DNA of 64,000 nt from Fagopyrum homotropicum (GCA_033239125.1 BSWB01000005.1:50762993-50826992), one strand, 5' to 3'. Numbered from the stretch's first letter, positions 31,040 to 43,197 are shown. Notes: generated by a model from the sequence alone, not told the origin. Numbers and translations are program-made.

Positions 31040-34000
31040 AGGATCCGGGGTCATTTTGTATTCCCATAGGAGTGGCAGATGTCACATATGATGCGTTATG
31101 TGATTTAGGAGCAACTGTGAGTATCATACCACTTGCGTTGTGTAGGAAGATCGGTTTAGGCGAACCTAAACCGGTAAAGATGACGTTGTACATGGCGGAT
31201 CGATCCATCACTCGCCCCGTCGGTATTGTGGAAGACGTCCCGGTCAAGCTAGGTAAATTCTTTGTTCCCATCGATTTTGTCGTGCTTGACATTCCTGCAG
31301 ATAGTCCGGTCCCGATCATACTCGGAAGACCTTTTCTTGCAACTTCCGGCTGCATAGTCGATTGCAAGATTGGTAGACTCGCTTTTGATATAGGAGAAGA
31401 GAAAGTAGAGTTCGTTCTTTCCACTCTAGTGAAGGAGCCAATCTTTGATGAGGATATTTTCGATATCCAAGATGAAGAGGGTTTGTCTAGGGAGGAGGTA
31501 AGTGCGATTCTCTTTAACGATCCTTTACAAAAGGTTATCACTATGAGTCTAACCAATGTAGGGGAAGAAGAAGAGTGCAATGAGGCAATTGAAGCCTTAG
31601 AAGCACAAGAAGAGATGGGTGAAGTGGAGTTTGAAAAACTCCACGATGAGGCAGAAAACGTTAGAATCCATGGCCATACACTGTATTCCACGGCCGTGGA
31701 TTTCACAACCAAAACCGTGTCTCACTCCAGGGAGTTATACGGTCGTGGAGAAGATGTGACAACCGTATTTCCCTTCCACGCCCTAAACCACGGCCGTGGA
31801 GGCCATGAGGAACCCGTAATTTTGGGCGTGGAAAGGAGTGATCGAGACACTTCTTCAACTTCTTCTGATTCTTCTCCTACACACTCATCACCCTTAGAAA
31901 CCCATAAGGAGACATCGGATGCTTCTCAAGGATCATTGGAAGCTCCGAAAGCAATGGAACTCAAACCACTTCCTACTCATCTAAGGTACGCTTTTCTAGG
32001 ACCTAATTCTACCTTTCCGGTTATTGTTAGTTCCGATCTAAGCATAGATGAACATAATCAGCTCATGATTGTCCTTAGGAAACATAGGAAAGCTTTAGGC
32101 TATACTATTGAGGACTTAGTAGGAATTAAACCCTCCCTATGCATGCATAAGATACTAATGGAGGAAGATTTTAGAACTTCAAGACAACCTCAAAGGCGGT
32201 TGAACCCGACCATGAAGGAGGTTGTCAAGAAGGAAATTCTTAAGCTTCTTGATGCAGGTATCATCTACCCTATCTCCGATAGTAAGTGGGTGAGTCCGGT
32301 TCAAGTAGTTCCGAAGAAGGGAGGAATGACGGTCATCACCAACAAAAACAACGAACTCGTTCCTACCCGAACTGTGACGGGATGGCGGATGTGCATAGAC
32401 TACCGCAAGCTCAACAATGCAACACGGAAGGATCATTTCCCGTTGCCATTCATTGATCAAATGCTTCAAAGGTTAGCACAACACTCACATTTTTGCTACC
32501 TTGACGGTTATAGTGGTTTCTTTCAGATTCCGATACACCCGGATGATCAAGAGAAGACCACATTCACGTCCCCATGGGGTACGTTTGCTTATAGGAGAAT
32601 GCCGTTCGGGCTTTGCAACGCCCCAGCCACCTTCCAACGGTGCATGATGGCCATCTTCTCCGAGTACGTAGAGGAAATCATGGAAGTCTTCATGGACGAC
32701 TTCTCCGTATACGGTTCCTCTTTTAACGATTGCCTTTCTAACCTTTCTCTTGTCTTGCAAAGGTGTGAAGACACTAACCTACTTCTTAATTGGGAGAACT
32801 GTCAATTTATGGTTAAGGAAGGAATTGTATTAGGCCACTTAGTCTCTAGTAGAGGGATAGAAGTAGACAAGGCTAAGATAGAGACCATAGAGAAGCTTCC
32901 TCCCCCAATTTCGGTGAAAGGGATAAGAAGTTTCCTAGGACATGCTGGATTTTATAGACGTTTCATTAAGGACTTTTCTAAGATATCAAAACCTCTCACT
33001 AATATATTGATGAAGGATGCGGTTTTTGAGTTTTCGCAGGAATGTTTGGATGCGTTTAACACCATTCGGCAAGCTCTAATTTCAGCACCTATTATCCAAC
33101 CTCCGGATTGGACTCTTCCCTTTGAGATTATGTGCGATGCTAGTGACGTAGCTATTGGAGCTGTTCTTGGACAACGAAAGGAAGGGCGAACCCATGCCAT
33201 ATACTATGCTAGCAAGACGCTAGATGAAGCGCAGCTCAACTACGCCACTACCGAAAAAGAGTTTTTAGCCATTGTCTATGCTATTGACAAGTTTCGCTCT
33301 TATCTTGTAGGTGCAAATGTGATTGTCTACACGGATCATGCTGCGATCCGGTATCTCCTTGCAAAGAAAGATGCGAAGCCAAGGCTAATTAGATGGATTC
33401 TTCTCCTACAAGAATTCGATCTTGAGATCCGCGACAAGAAAGGTTCAGAAAATTCTGTTGCGGATCATTTGAGTCGCCTAACACATCTAGAGGACGACCA
33501 TTTACCCATTGACGACTCCTTCCCGGACGAACACCTACACCTTATTGAGGAGTGCATCGATGTGATCTCCAAAGGTAACGAACCATGGTTTGCTAATTTT
33601 GTTAACTATTTGGTTTGTCAGGAGATACCACCCGGATTATCCTACGCACAAAGGAAGAAGTTCTTTAAGGATATCCGGGAATACTTTTGGAACGAGCCTC
33701 TCCTCTTCAAGAGAGGTCCGGATGGCATCATTCGGCGATGTGTGCCGGAAGATGAGATGCAAAGTGTCATCCGCCATTGTCATTCACTACCTTGTGGAGG
33801 GCACGCTAGTTCAAACAAGACTAGCGCAAATGTATTGCAATCTGGATTCATTTGGCCTACTTTATTTAGAGATGTGCAATCCTTTGTTTCTTGCTGCGAT
33901 GCTTGTCAAAGAAAAGGCAATATCTGTAGGAGGAATGAGATGCCCCCCAACAACATCCAAGAGGTGGAGATTTTCGACGTTTGGGGAGTTGATTTTATGG

Positions 34001-34860
34001 GACCGTTCCCATCCTCTTGTGGAAACCAATACATACTATTGGCGGTAGATTACGTTTCTAGATGGATGGAAGCAATTGCCTCTCCCACCAATGATGCCAT
34101 GGTGGTGGTTAAGTTCTTTAACAAGACCATCTTCCCGCGATTTGGGACGCCAAGAACGATCATTAGTGATGGAGGTTCTCACTTCATTGCCCGGCGCTTT
34201 GAAGCTCTTCTAGCTAAGTATGGGGTTACTCACAAGATCGCTACCCCTTATCATCCACAAACAAGTGGACAAGTTGAGATCTCAAATAGGGAGATCAAAG
34301 GAATCCTAGAGAAGACGGTTTCAAGGACTAGGAAGGATTGGTCTTTGAAGCTTGATGATGCATTATGGGCATACCGGACTGCATACAAGACTCCCATAGG
34401 AACCACACCATACAACCTTGTGTATGAGAAGTCTTGTCATTTACCGGTAGAGTTGGAGCACAAAGCGTTTTGGGCTATCAAGCGGTTGAACTTCAGCATG
34501 AAGGAAGCGGGAGAGAAGCGTCTCCTAGACATCAATGAGCTGGATGAACTCCGCTTGAATGCTTATGAAAAAGCTAAGATCTATAAGGAGAGGGCGAAAC
34601 GTTGGCATGATAAGCATATCATTCTAAAGGACTTCAAATAAGGAGATCAAGTTCTCCTCTTCAATTCAAGGCTTCGTCTCTTTCCAGGTAAGCTTAAATC
34701 TCGTTGGACCGGACCTTTTCTAATTAAGCGTATTTTCCCCCATGGTGTAGTTGAAGTATGGGGTAAAGCGAGCGGAAGTTTCAAGGTGAACGGCCAACGA
34801 CTCAAGAAGTATACGCCGGAACTCCAAGCTGAAGAGTTCGCGCCTACCGCACTCGAATAA
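31030..34860 (+). pseudogene. pol: A Pol (protease, RT, RNase H, integrase), disabled
   Basis: The frame resumes one base out at 31030. Protease has CDLGATVSIIP (near 31100). A linker (31480-31960) carries fam1 palindromes. RT has KWVSPVQVVPKKGG and FMDDFSVYG (about 32690). RNase H starts CDASDVAIGAVLG (33134). Integrase has the His/Cys region (33775-33915), VDFMGPF, SDGGSHF and HPQTSGQVE. TAA at 34639-34641 cuts the integrase C-terminus; about 72 further codons (FNSRLRLFPGKLKSRW, GQRLKKY) run to 34860. Catalytic residues are intact, so decay is recent and limited to the frameshift and nonsense codon. Confidence 0.9.
31663..31830 (+). promoter_or_regulatory. fam1 palindrome cluster inside the pol ORF (protease-RT linker)
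   Basis: It contains CCACGGCCGTGG twice plus several half sites such as AACCGTG and CACGCCCTAAA. The layout matches the cluster upstream of the LTR TATA box. The encoded peptide is not conserved with C or B, suggesting selection on nucleic acid. Confidence 0.55.
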
Positions 34861-34901
34861 GTGCGTAAATGGTCTAGCTACGGACCTTAAACAAAGCGCT
34901 T

Positions 34902-35028
34902 CTTGGGAGGCAACCCAAGGTATTGCATTTTCGTTTTTGTTTTCGATTCATAGCTTAGCTTAGAATAGACGTTTTTACTTTGTTTTTGCCTTCGATTCCT
35001 TCCGGTATGTTCATGTTTTTGGATGTAG
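34902..35028 (+). other. Post-pol hairpin and putative mini-intron (A)
   Basis: CTTGGGAGGCAACCCAAG at 34902-34919, donor-like GGTATTGC from 34920, T-rich tract, acceptor-like GATGTAG ending 35028 (109 nt). Confidence 0.45.
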
Positions 35029-35105
35029 GAACGATGGAAAAGGGAAAGGGAAGGATAATGTTGAAGAAAAGTGACGAAATTTGGACTTTGGAGCTTTACA
35101 GAGAG

Positions 35106-35259
35106 TTCCACGGCCTAAACCACGGTCGTGACAGCTACAGTGTCCGTAATTTCCAAAAGCCTTTCAAAAATCACAAAAACCACGGTTCCGTACATTTCCA
35201 CGGCCGTGGAACCCCCCGACAGACCGTGATTTTCAAAATTTTGCCTGAGACTATATAAA
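35106..35259 (+). promoter_or_regulatory. Putative internal promoter upstream of ORF-1 (A)
   Basis: Two fam1 modules (35106-35150, 35190-35235) end about 20 bp before TATATAAA at 35252-35259. The LTR has the same order of palindromes then TATA. About 390 bp of leader follow. Confidence 0.5.
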
Positions 35260-35651
35260 CCACGTTCTTCACAAAAACCACCACAAAACCCCTCTTCCAC
35301 GACCTAAAAGCCGAATCCACGCCTCCTCTCTCAATTCCTTGTTTCCTAATCGTTTTCAACGATTTTTCTTCCTAAACTGAACCAAATTCGACCACCAACA
35401 AGATCCAAGCGACGAATCGAGCGGAAATTCACCAACGAACGCGCAATTCGGATTTTTCAATCCGAAAAATAGGTTTTTCCACTCTTCTTGATCTTTGTCG
35501 ATTTGGTTCGTTTTTGTTAGAGATTTTAGGAAGAACTGATTGAGATTGGAAGAAATTAGATTAGGACTGCCTGTTTGTGGAGATTGAGTGCTGATTTGTT
35601 GAGATTTGCGACCTACTGAGACGAATCACGGTCTCTGGAGGAATTACGGCC

Positions 35652-37160
35652 GTGGTTTCTATAGAACAGCCCTCCTCTTCCTCATCCTCTAGAGCACCAC
35701 CACCCTCTTCCCCTTCACCTCCATCATCACCTTCCTCACCCTCACCACCTAGCCCTAGAGTCCCGACCATACATGAGGATCACCTTGATGGACTCAAGAG
35801 GATTAAGGAGAGGGCTGTGATTGGTCCTAGGTACTTGTTGTTGGAGGATCTAGCTCCTCTCAACATAGTTGATGACCTCACTTGGCTCTTGAATAGAGCC
35901 GGACTTATTGTCTTCTCGGCTATCCGAGAAGACGCTTATGAGGAGATTACACGCGAGGTTGTGACATCTTTTGAGCACAGCCATGTAGACAAGACCGTCT
36001 CTTTCTGTCTCATGGAAAGAGATTATCATTTTAGCATCCGTGAGTTTGGGACCTTTTTCGGGTTTCAGGAGACCTTCAACGGTCGCTTTCCTAGTGGCGT
36101 TTACGCCAAGGATTTTTGGGAGGAGGTGGCGATGATTTACGCTAGCGAGGGCCGCTGGCAGCCCGATGACACCAAGGCTAGGTTGATGTACCACCTAGCC
36201 TTGAAGATTGCTCACCGTGTTCTTTCGGAGTGTCTCTTTCTTAGGACGGACACACCCCAAAAGATCAAGACGGACGAGCTCTTTTTACTCTACTCCATGC
36301 TGTATGGACACCGTGCTGATTGTGCTACTCTCTTGGCTGCTACTATGAGCAAGCTCAAGAACAAGAAGAAGGGCAACATCGGATATGGTGGGATAGTTAC
36401 CCACCTTGCTAGGAGCTTAGGTGTAGATTTTTCTGCTTGTACCCGCATACCGGCCGTTCCCTTAGGTCTCCATGCATTCATGGTTAGGGGTCTCATCTTC
36501 CCACACATAGAGGTCCGCCTTATGCGGCCATGCCCTGGGAGAGCAGGACGGGTAGGGGTATAGAGCGGCTACCGGAGTACTCCATTATGGCGGGACGCTA
36601 TAATTGGAAGGAGATGTTCGCTGCTATGCATGCGAACAGGATAGCAGCTCCCCCATATGTCCCACCACTAGTTGTTGAGGAGGAGGAGATGGGAGATCAG
36701 TTTGAGGGTGGAGGAGGAGCCGAGCAGGAGTTTGGCACGTTTCCGGATCAGCCGGATGCGGTTCCCGATATGCCTCGACGTTCTCCACGTCCAGCTAGAG
36801 CTTCAGGCTCGTCTTCTCGTCCGCCAACGTGAGTGAGAGACCTACATGGGCTGAGACACCTCCTGCATGGTATGGAGCTCCACCTCCATGGGCTACAGAG
36901 ACACCATCTGCACCAGCACCAGCACCAGCACCATCCGACGCCCCAGCATGGTACAATCAGGCTCTGGGGTGGTATGAGCAGATGCCGGATTGGGCTACTG
37001 GCCTTTCGGAGAGAGTAGGAGCATTGGAGATCCGAGCCGATGCTAGAGATGGACGCCTAGAAGACCTCGACCACATGATGAGGGATGTCAACCGCCAGCA
37101 GTTGGGCGGTTTTATGATCCTAGCTTCTCTCCATTCCCGCCTCCACCGCCGCTGCAGTGA
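35652..37160 (+). pseudogene. ATHILA ORF-1-like gene (A), start codon lost and frameshifted
   Basis: The ORF-1 core is clear (GPRYLLLEDL, LLNRAGLI, EFGTFFGF, DFWEEVAMIYASEGRW, GYGGIVTHLAR) and very close to E. Compared with E, about 60 bp holding both candidate ATGs and the KKRK stretch are missing; the frame now begins at a GTG. Frame changes near 36525 and 36825, and another near 37110, scatter the acidic, Pro/Trp-rich C-terminus. The role of this family is unknown. The paralogue in E shows the original layout. Confidence 0.78.
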
Positions 37161-37189
37161 TTGCTTTGATGACCATTCGCTTTAGACAT

Positions 37190-38518
37190 TCCACCACCAC
37201 TTTGTGAGTTTCTTTTTCTTTTCTTCTTTTCTTTCTTTCTTTTGAACATTAGGGACAATGTTCATCCTAAGTATGGGGTGGGATGTACTAAAAGTTTGTA
37301 ATAACTCTTACTCACTATGTTTGCTTCTATTCGAGACTATCATTGCATGTTCATTACATTGTCGCACGTTTCATTATTGCATTGCATGAAAAAGAACTTG
37401 GAAAACCCATAAAAATTGAAAAATTTTGAAAAATTTTGTGCTTCTATGAATTGAGATGATTTCTATGATAATCACTACTTGTGAATTGAGTTTGATGACA
37501 ATTGCATGCTTAAACGATTAGTGAATTGAAAAGAAATTGAATGAATAGATTATACCTCTTTTGCAAGTTTCATAATGTGATAAATGTTACCTAAATCATG
37601 TTGAGAAATTGAAGTTGAAATCACACTATAAGTTCTTATGCTTCTTGTTGAGATGATTAAGGCAATTCGATATTTTCTTTCTTCTTTCTTTGATTATTTA
37701 GCTCCTCATTGAAATATTGACCTCCTTTACCTATCCGGGAATTTGGAGAAGTGAATGAAAAAGGCATGTTTGATGTGGGAGGGCCATGGAGCAATTATTT
37801 GCAATCAAAAGAATAGAAAGGAATTCTAGGATTGGGGAAGTCAATCATGATGATGAGTAACTCGGCACCATTCACATAGCCGGGTGTTTGTGTCTTGCCA
37901 AAGTCGGATTGAGCGATATTCCTAGCGGATTATGGTATGTGCGCTAAGGGTTTGAGGCATCTTATAAAAATTGAGAAACGCCAATCTCCTAGGCTTCGGT
38001 TTTTGTGCACCTCTATCCATAACTCGAAAAGTAAAGTCGAAAAATGAAAGGAAGAAGAGCGAAGCTCTAAGTTGAAGTGTTGCGGAAACCGCAAAAGAAG
38101 AAGAAGGGTAGTTGTCCACTTTCCCGGATTCATGCACCACATTCCTTAAAGTTCCTTCCCTTTCCACATTCTAGACCTTTTTCTTTGAAAGTCCTTAAGA
38201 TCAAAAGAATGTTATATGACTTGGTGATCTAAATTGAAGTTTCTTATGATTGATTTTGATAATGTTTGAAGGTTATGATGCTTGTTTAGAAGTTTGATTA
38301 ATTCATGATTTTTCTTTACTCTTTACTCTTTGATTAAGTATATGAAAGTCTTATAAACGATTGAAGCAAGGTTTGAGAATGATCTATTCTTTAGAAGGCA
38401 CATTCCTCCAAAAGAAGTATTGCTTTGAGAAGGTACACATATTTCATCCTAACTTTTGTTTAAAGCTTTTTGAAAGACCTTGCTTAGGGACAAGCAAGTG
38501 TTAAGTATGGGGTTATTT
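37190..38518 (+). other. A 3' non-coding region with two hairpin-polypurine modules
   Basis: First module: hairpin 37246-37261, TAAGTATGGGGT at 37268-37279. The conserved block is at 37845-38020. Terminal module: hairpin GCTTAGGGACAAGC at 38482-38495, TAAGTATGGGGT at 38502-38513, then the LTR at 38519. The terminal one is the expected polypurine tract. No gene is supported. Confidence 0.7.
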
Positions 38519-40300
38519 GTTAGCATGAAATATTGTGATGTTTTAAGCACGTTTTCTAAACGTATTTGATTCATATTGATAGTCTTTGATTGAGCATTGT
38601 TGCAATTGTGAGTTAGTTTGCCTATATTGTCGATATGGATGTCTACACTAGCTTTATGTTGATTATAGGTGATTGAGAGCCATTTCCGAACGGAATCGAG
38701 CAAAGATGAGTTGATTGAGCATGTCCATGGATTAAGGGCATTCTTAGGAGCAAAATGGATGTCAACTTCAGGAATGCACGAGGCTAGGGAAGAATCACGT
38801 TCTTGCCCTAAACCACGCTCTAAAATACGGCCATATTACCTTCCACGTTCAGTTCCACGGCCGTGGAACCATAGCCAAGGAAGCGTGATTCATTCCAGAG
38901 GATTTTACGGCCGTGGAATCCATGGTTCAAACTGTGTTGATTCCCACGCTCTAAATTACGGTCGTGGAACCTTCCACGACCGTGATCTTGGCGATATTTT
39001 TCGCCACACTTTGAAGCCATGATCTTTTGAAAATTGGGCCGGGCCGATATTTTATCTTGCCCTATAAAAAGACGGACGAAGGGAGATTCCGTCATGCCCG
39101 CTTACATCCTCGTTTACCCCCGCTTAGACGCGTTTTGCGACCTCGTTTTAGAGTTACGCTTGCATCTTCACCTTGGAGATTTTGGGCGGTTCTTGCAAAA
39201 GAAATATTTGGCCCTTTTCCTTCGAGTTGCCCTAATCTCGCACTTTTGGTGGAGATTGCTGCGGAGATTTCCGGATTGACGGAAGATCGAAGTTTTTGGA
39301 AGTTTGTTGCAAGAAGATTTCTCTTCTTGTTTAGGTTTGATTTAGAAGACGGATTGACATCCCGTTCTTCCTTCTTTCCTAAGATTGTGTTTGTTTGCCT
39401 TATTCTGAATCTATTGACAATATTCGTTCTTGATTGTGACTTTGAGATTGGTTTGAAGTTTATTAGGAGTTTTCGGAAGTTTTCATCTTTCAATCTTTTA
39501 ATCTTTGAACTTGATATCATAATGATGATTGTTGGCCAAAAACCCTTAACAATTCTAAGGTGAAGGGTTGATAGTTGTGGCTTAGATGATGATAGATCGA
39601 TCGTAAACAGATTAGACCCTGAGAGTTAGAGAGAATCGTCGACGGACCCTAAATCACGGCCTGTTCTTGAAATCCACGGCCGTGGAACCTCAAGAACTAC
39701 CCGTAATTTCCCCTAAGTTTACGAACCTGCTTTTACTTTAATCCAAAGTTAAAGATTTGCTTTAACTTAGTTCAGGCTTGCCTTTTCTAGGTGGTAGTGA
39801 AGCCTCAACAACCTCTACCTCGATTGTGAGTGTCACAACCGTAATCGGTTAAGTTAATCTTGATCCTTGGACTACAAGTTTGGGTATTTGACATTAATTC
39901 TTGCCTTTAGAACCTTTCTATATTGAAGCCTCAACAACCTGTATAGAGAGTGTCTTGTAGGTGAGTCATATAAGGTTTTTGGAACTTCACCGTACGATTA
40001 CCTTACATTAGCATACCTTTGCATATCTCAACTCTGTCTTTATATCATTAAGAATATCTTGAATCAATTGCCACAGCTGGATACTTGGATCTTTAGGATT
40101 GTTGTTTTCCCAATAATTTGCAAAGCTCTTATATTCGCTTGCTTGATAATCTGAAATCGAATTTGTTTCTCCCTAATTCCCTGTGTACGATACTCTGGAA
40201 TACTTGCTAATCTACGCCGATCCGTACACTGCGGGTTCGCTTGCTTGATTCTAGTTTTATAAATTTAAGACTTATTTGCACACACCTTTAGGGGCGAACA
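38519..40300 (+). repeat. A 3' LTR (fam1)
   Basis: 1782 bp, close to the 5' LTR, with the same TATA box (39063-39070), palindrome clusters (38810-38985) and leader hairpin (39651-39709). It is followed by ATAAA and the remainder of the B LTR. Confidence 0.93.
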
Positions 40301-40305
40301 ATAAA

Positions 40306-40409
40306 TGAAACAAAAATATAATCACATAATATACATCCATACATGCAGATTATTGAAGATAAAACGTCGAAACAAGTCCCAAAATGTAGACCATAATACA
40401 TGCTATCCA
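40306..40409 (-). repeat. B 3' LTR, terminal 104 bp (other side of A)
   Basis: It matches 61210-61313, with one extra C in the terminal GCTATCCA. Confidence 0.88.
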
Positions 40410-41830
40410 AATACCCCATACTTGTCCCTTGCTTGTCCCCAAGCAAGTTCCAAATCTTAAGTATAAGATAGAATGAATTATAAGTCATAAAGATCAATGA
40501 AAGGTATTTCAAAACAGTTTTCGGTGGTGTGCTCCACTCATAGATCACTCTAAGAGAATGCTTCATGGCAATTAAAATCAAGATATGATCAAAACATTTT
40601 ATAAATATAGGAAAGTTGTTCATCTTTGCATAAAATCATAGAATGCATAATAAATCATAATTATCGAAATTAATCATGTATAATCCAGTTTAAACCACCA
40701 AGTCAATCAACAAGCTTGAGGTCTCAAGGTCTTTCCAAAAGAAGGTCAAGAAAAGTGTGAGGGTGGGATGTATCTAGGGAATGTGGTGTTGTAATCCGGG
40801 AAAAGGATCTTACTTCACTCTCTTTGAAACTCAACATCTTCCACCAATAAGCTTTTCTTATTTTACTTTACTTTTTGGGATGCATGGACAGAGGTGCACA
40901 ATAACCGAAACCTAAGAGATCAACAATCATCAATTTCTCGAGATGCCTCAAACCTTTGATGCACATACCATGACCCGTTAGGAAAATCGCTCAATCCGAC
41001 TTTGGAAAGACACAAACACCCGGCTATGTAAATGGTGCCGACTTACTCATCATCATGATTGACTTCCCCAAACCTATTTTGTTTCTTTCTAAACTTCCAG
41101 CCAACATCTCAACTTTTCTTTCACTTGCTTTTCTCTGCTTGCTTCCATATTCCCGGATAGGTAAAGGAAGGGAAATATGTATATAAGGGGCTAAAGCATG
41201 ATCAAAGAAGAAGAAGAGAAGAGAATGAATTGCCTTAATCATCCCAGGAAGAAAGTGAGAGAACTCATCACGTGGTGTCAACCTTCAAATTCAACATAAT
41301 TTGGATAAAAACAAACGATTAAACATGCCAAAACTTCAAACAAAGCATTTTGCAACTTAAACATATCATAAAACCCTTCAAGCATATAAAGATTTCAAAA
41401 CCAATCTGCAAACAAAATCATCACTGAGGTCATATCCAGAAAAGAAGCACAAAACGTCTCGAAAAATCTCAGTTTAAGAACCCACCTCGGTCGAGGTGTT
41501 CGAAGTCATCCGAGGTACTTGACCTCGTTTGGCCAGAATCATCCCGGTCGAGGTAAAAATATATATATTTTTTTTAAAACCTGTTTTTGATGTTTTTCTC
41601 AATGAAATAACCTGTATGCATGCATGTAATCTTAGATAAACACATAGAGCATAAAGAAATCATAAATATCCTAACCGAGTCTTACAAGCATACATAATTT
41701 CAAATAATAAACATAAATACCCCATACTTGGGACACATTGTCCCAATGGGTCAAAATAAGTCTAAAACAAGAGAACTCATCGGACATAGCTGAGTTGCGA
41801 AAATAAATAATAAAGAAAATCCACGCTGAT
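40410..41830 (-). other. B 3' non-coding region with two hairpin-polypurine modules
   Basis: Minus strand: terminal polypurine tract (40413-40424) and hairpin (40431-40444); the conserved block (40885-41070); fam2 palindromes (41480-41555); an internal polypurine-like module (41719-41750). Short frames here are not genes. Confidence 0.68.
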
Positions 41831-43189
41831 CTAGTCCTGATCCGCTGGTGGTGGTGGTGGATACGGGATGAAGGGATACTGAGATGGGTCAAATGGATAA
41901 CTCACAGTATGTTGGAACTAGATGTCCATTATCCTCTACTGGTAGTGTTGGCTCTCCCTAAGGTCCATCATTTCCAATGACAAGGCGGCGTTAGAGTCGA
42001 TCATCTGGCCCGTCAGCTCATCAATCCGTCGGTGAGCTATGGGATCTCTCTATCTGCGGACCCTACGCCTAGCAGGTCGTGATGGTGCTGCAGTTGCCTC
42101 CTCCTCTGTGGCCTCGTCGTCTAAATCGAAAACTGGCACACTAGGGCCGATTGTATCTGTACCAGTCTCCATGACAGCACCACCAACATCATACTCCTCC
42201 TCTACCTGAGCTGGTGCAGCATCTCTAGCATCCTCTATATAGGGCATCCAAGTGGAAGACCAGTAGCGAGGGTCAAAGACTGCAAACTGGTCTGACCATG
42301 GGTTACCCCGAGGGGCAGTATGCTCCCAAGGCATCGCTATGTACGGTGTGGTAAGGCCACGAGGAACCAATATCCTCCTCGTGATCATCTCCTAAAGTCC
42401 AAGCGGCTTTGCAACCGCCACAAATGTACAAGCTGTCAAGTCTAGACCCATAACTGTAGCTATATGAGTCACCAGTCCTCCACAACAAATATCTCCCTTC
42501 GCCTCGCCCTTGATCCGGTGCAGATCCTCAGCTAGCATGCCTCCAAAGTCAGACACTCCTCCAGTCACCATGCAGAACAGACTTAGAAGCTCTCCCTTCC
42601 TGATCTTCTGGGGTGTCTCAATACGTGCTAGAAGAGTCTCACTAAAAATGCGGTGGGCTAGACGGAACGCTAAATGAAATATAATGCGCTCCCTGGAGTC
42701 TCCAGGTCTCCATCTGTCAACATGCTCCACCACATGGGTAATCTGCCCCTAGAACTGTCGAGCCACTACTCAAGAAGGAAAGTCGGGAACTGTGGGAGTT
42801 GGGAAGCCAAAACTATCTTTGAACTGATCCATAGGAACCATGCAGTTCCGGTTCAACAATCGGTACTTGATGTTGTTCCTCTCAGGCATGTGAGTGACAG
42901 AACTCACAAACTCCAAGGTCGGCTCAAGGTAAGATGGAGCTCTGATCTCCATAAAATGCTCCTGCCCCACCATTGAAATCATCTTCTTCAAGTCCTCCAC
43001 CACGTGGAGGCACTCGAAGGCTGGAACATCTAAGAAGCGTGGGGCAATGATAGGGCGCGCACATATACGGTCAAAATCTGCATGGTGACGCTCATGGATC
43101 ACAGGGATAGAAGGTCTATAGGAAGGAGAAGGAGAAGAACCATTGGGGGCATCCCTCAGAATCAGCTGAAGATCATAACGAGAACTCAT
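41831..43189 (-). pseudogene. ATHILA ORF-1-like gene (B), several stops
   Basis: The ATG at 43189 is followed by a Ser/Pro segment and the ORF-1 core (IIAPRFLDVPAFE, EFVSSVTHM, IKYRLLNRN, GGLVTHIATVMGLD). In-frame stops lie around 42730-42770, near 42390 and near 42050, with more in the tail, which ends in a Pro run at 41831. The core is much diverged from the fam1 copies in A and E but keeps order and length. It sits downstream of an internal TATA box and palindromes. Confidence 0.75.
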
Positions 43190-43197
43190 AGTTTCTG

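Larger units (their letters stand above)
27050..40300 (+). mobile_element. A: full-length fam1 Athila-like element
   Basis: LTRs 27050-28832 and 38519-40300, primer site, gag, pol, ORF-1 and polypurine tract are all present. The flanks are GTAAA (27045-27049) and ATAAA (40301-40305); the uninterrupted copy at 61200-61215 shows the target was GTAAA once. I count about 25 differences between the LTRs by eye, near 1.3%. Frameshifts and a nonsense codon prevent self-sufficiency. Confidence 0.93.

Noticed and set aside
31020..31045. Programmed frameshift between gag and pol in A
   Set aside because: C reads straight through the same region in one frame, and the local bases do not fit a slippery heptamer in the Gag frame. 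A one-base deletion is simpler.
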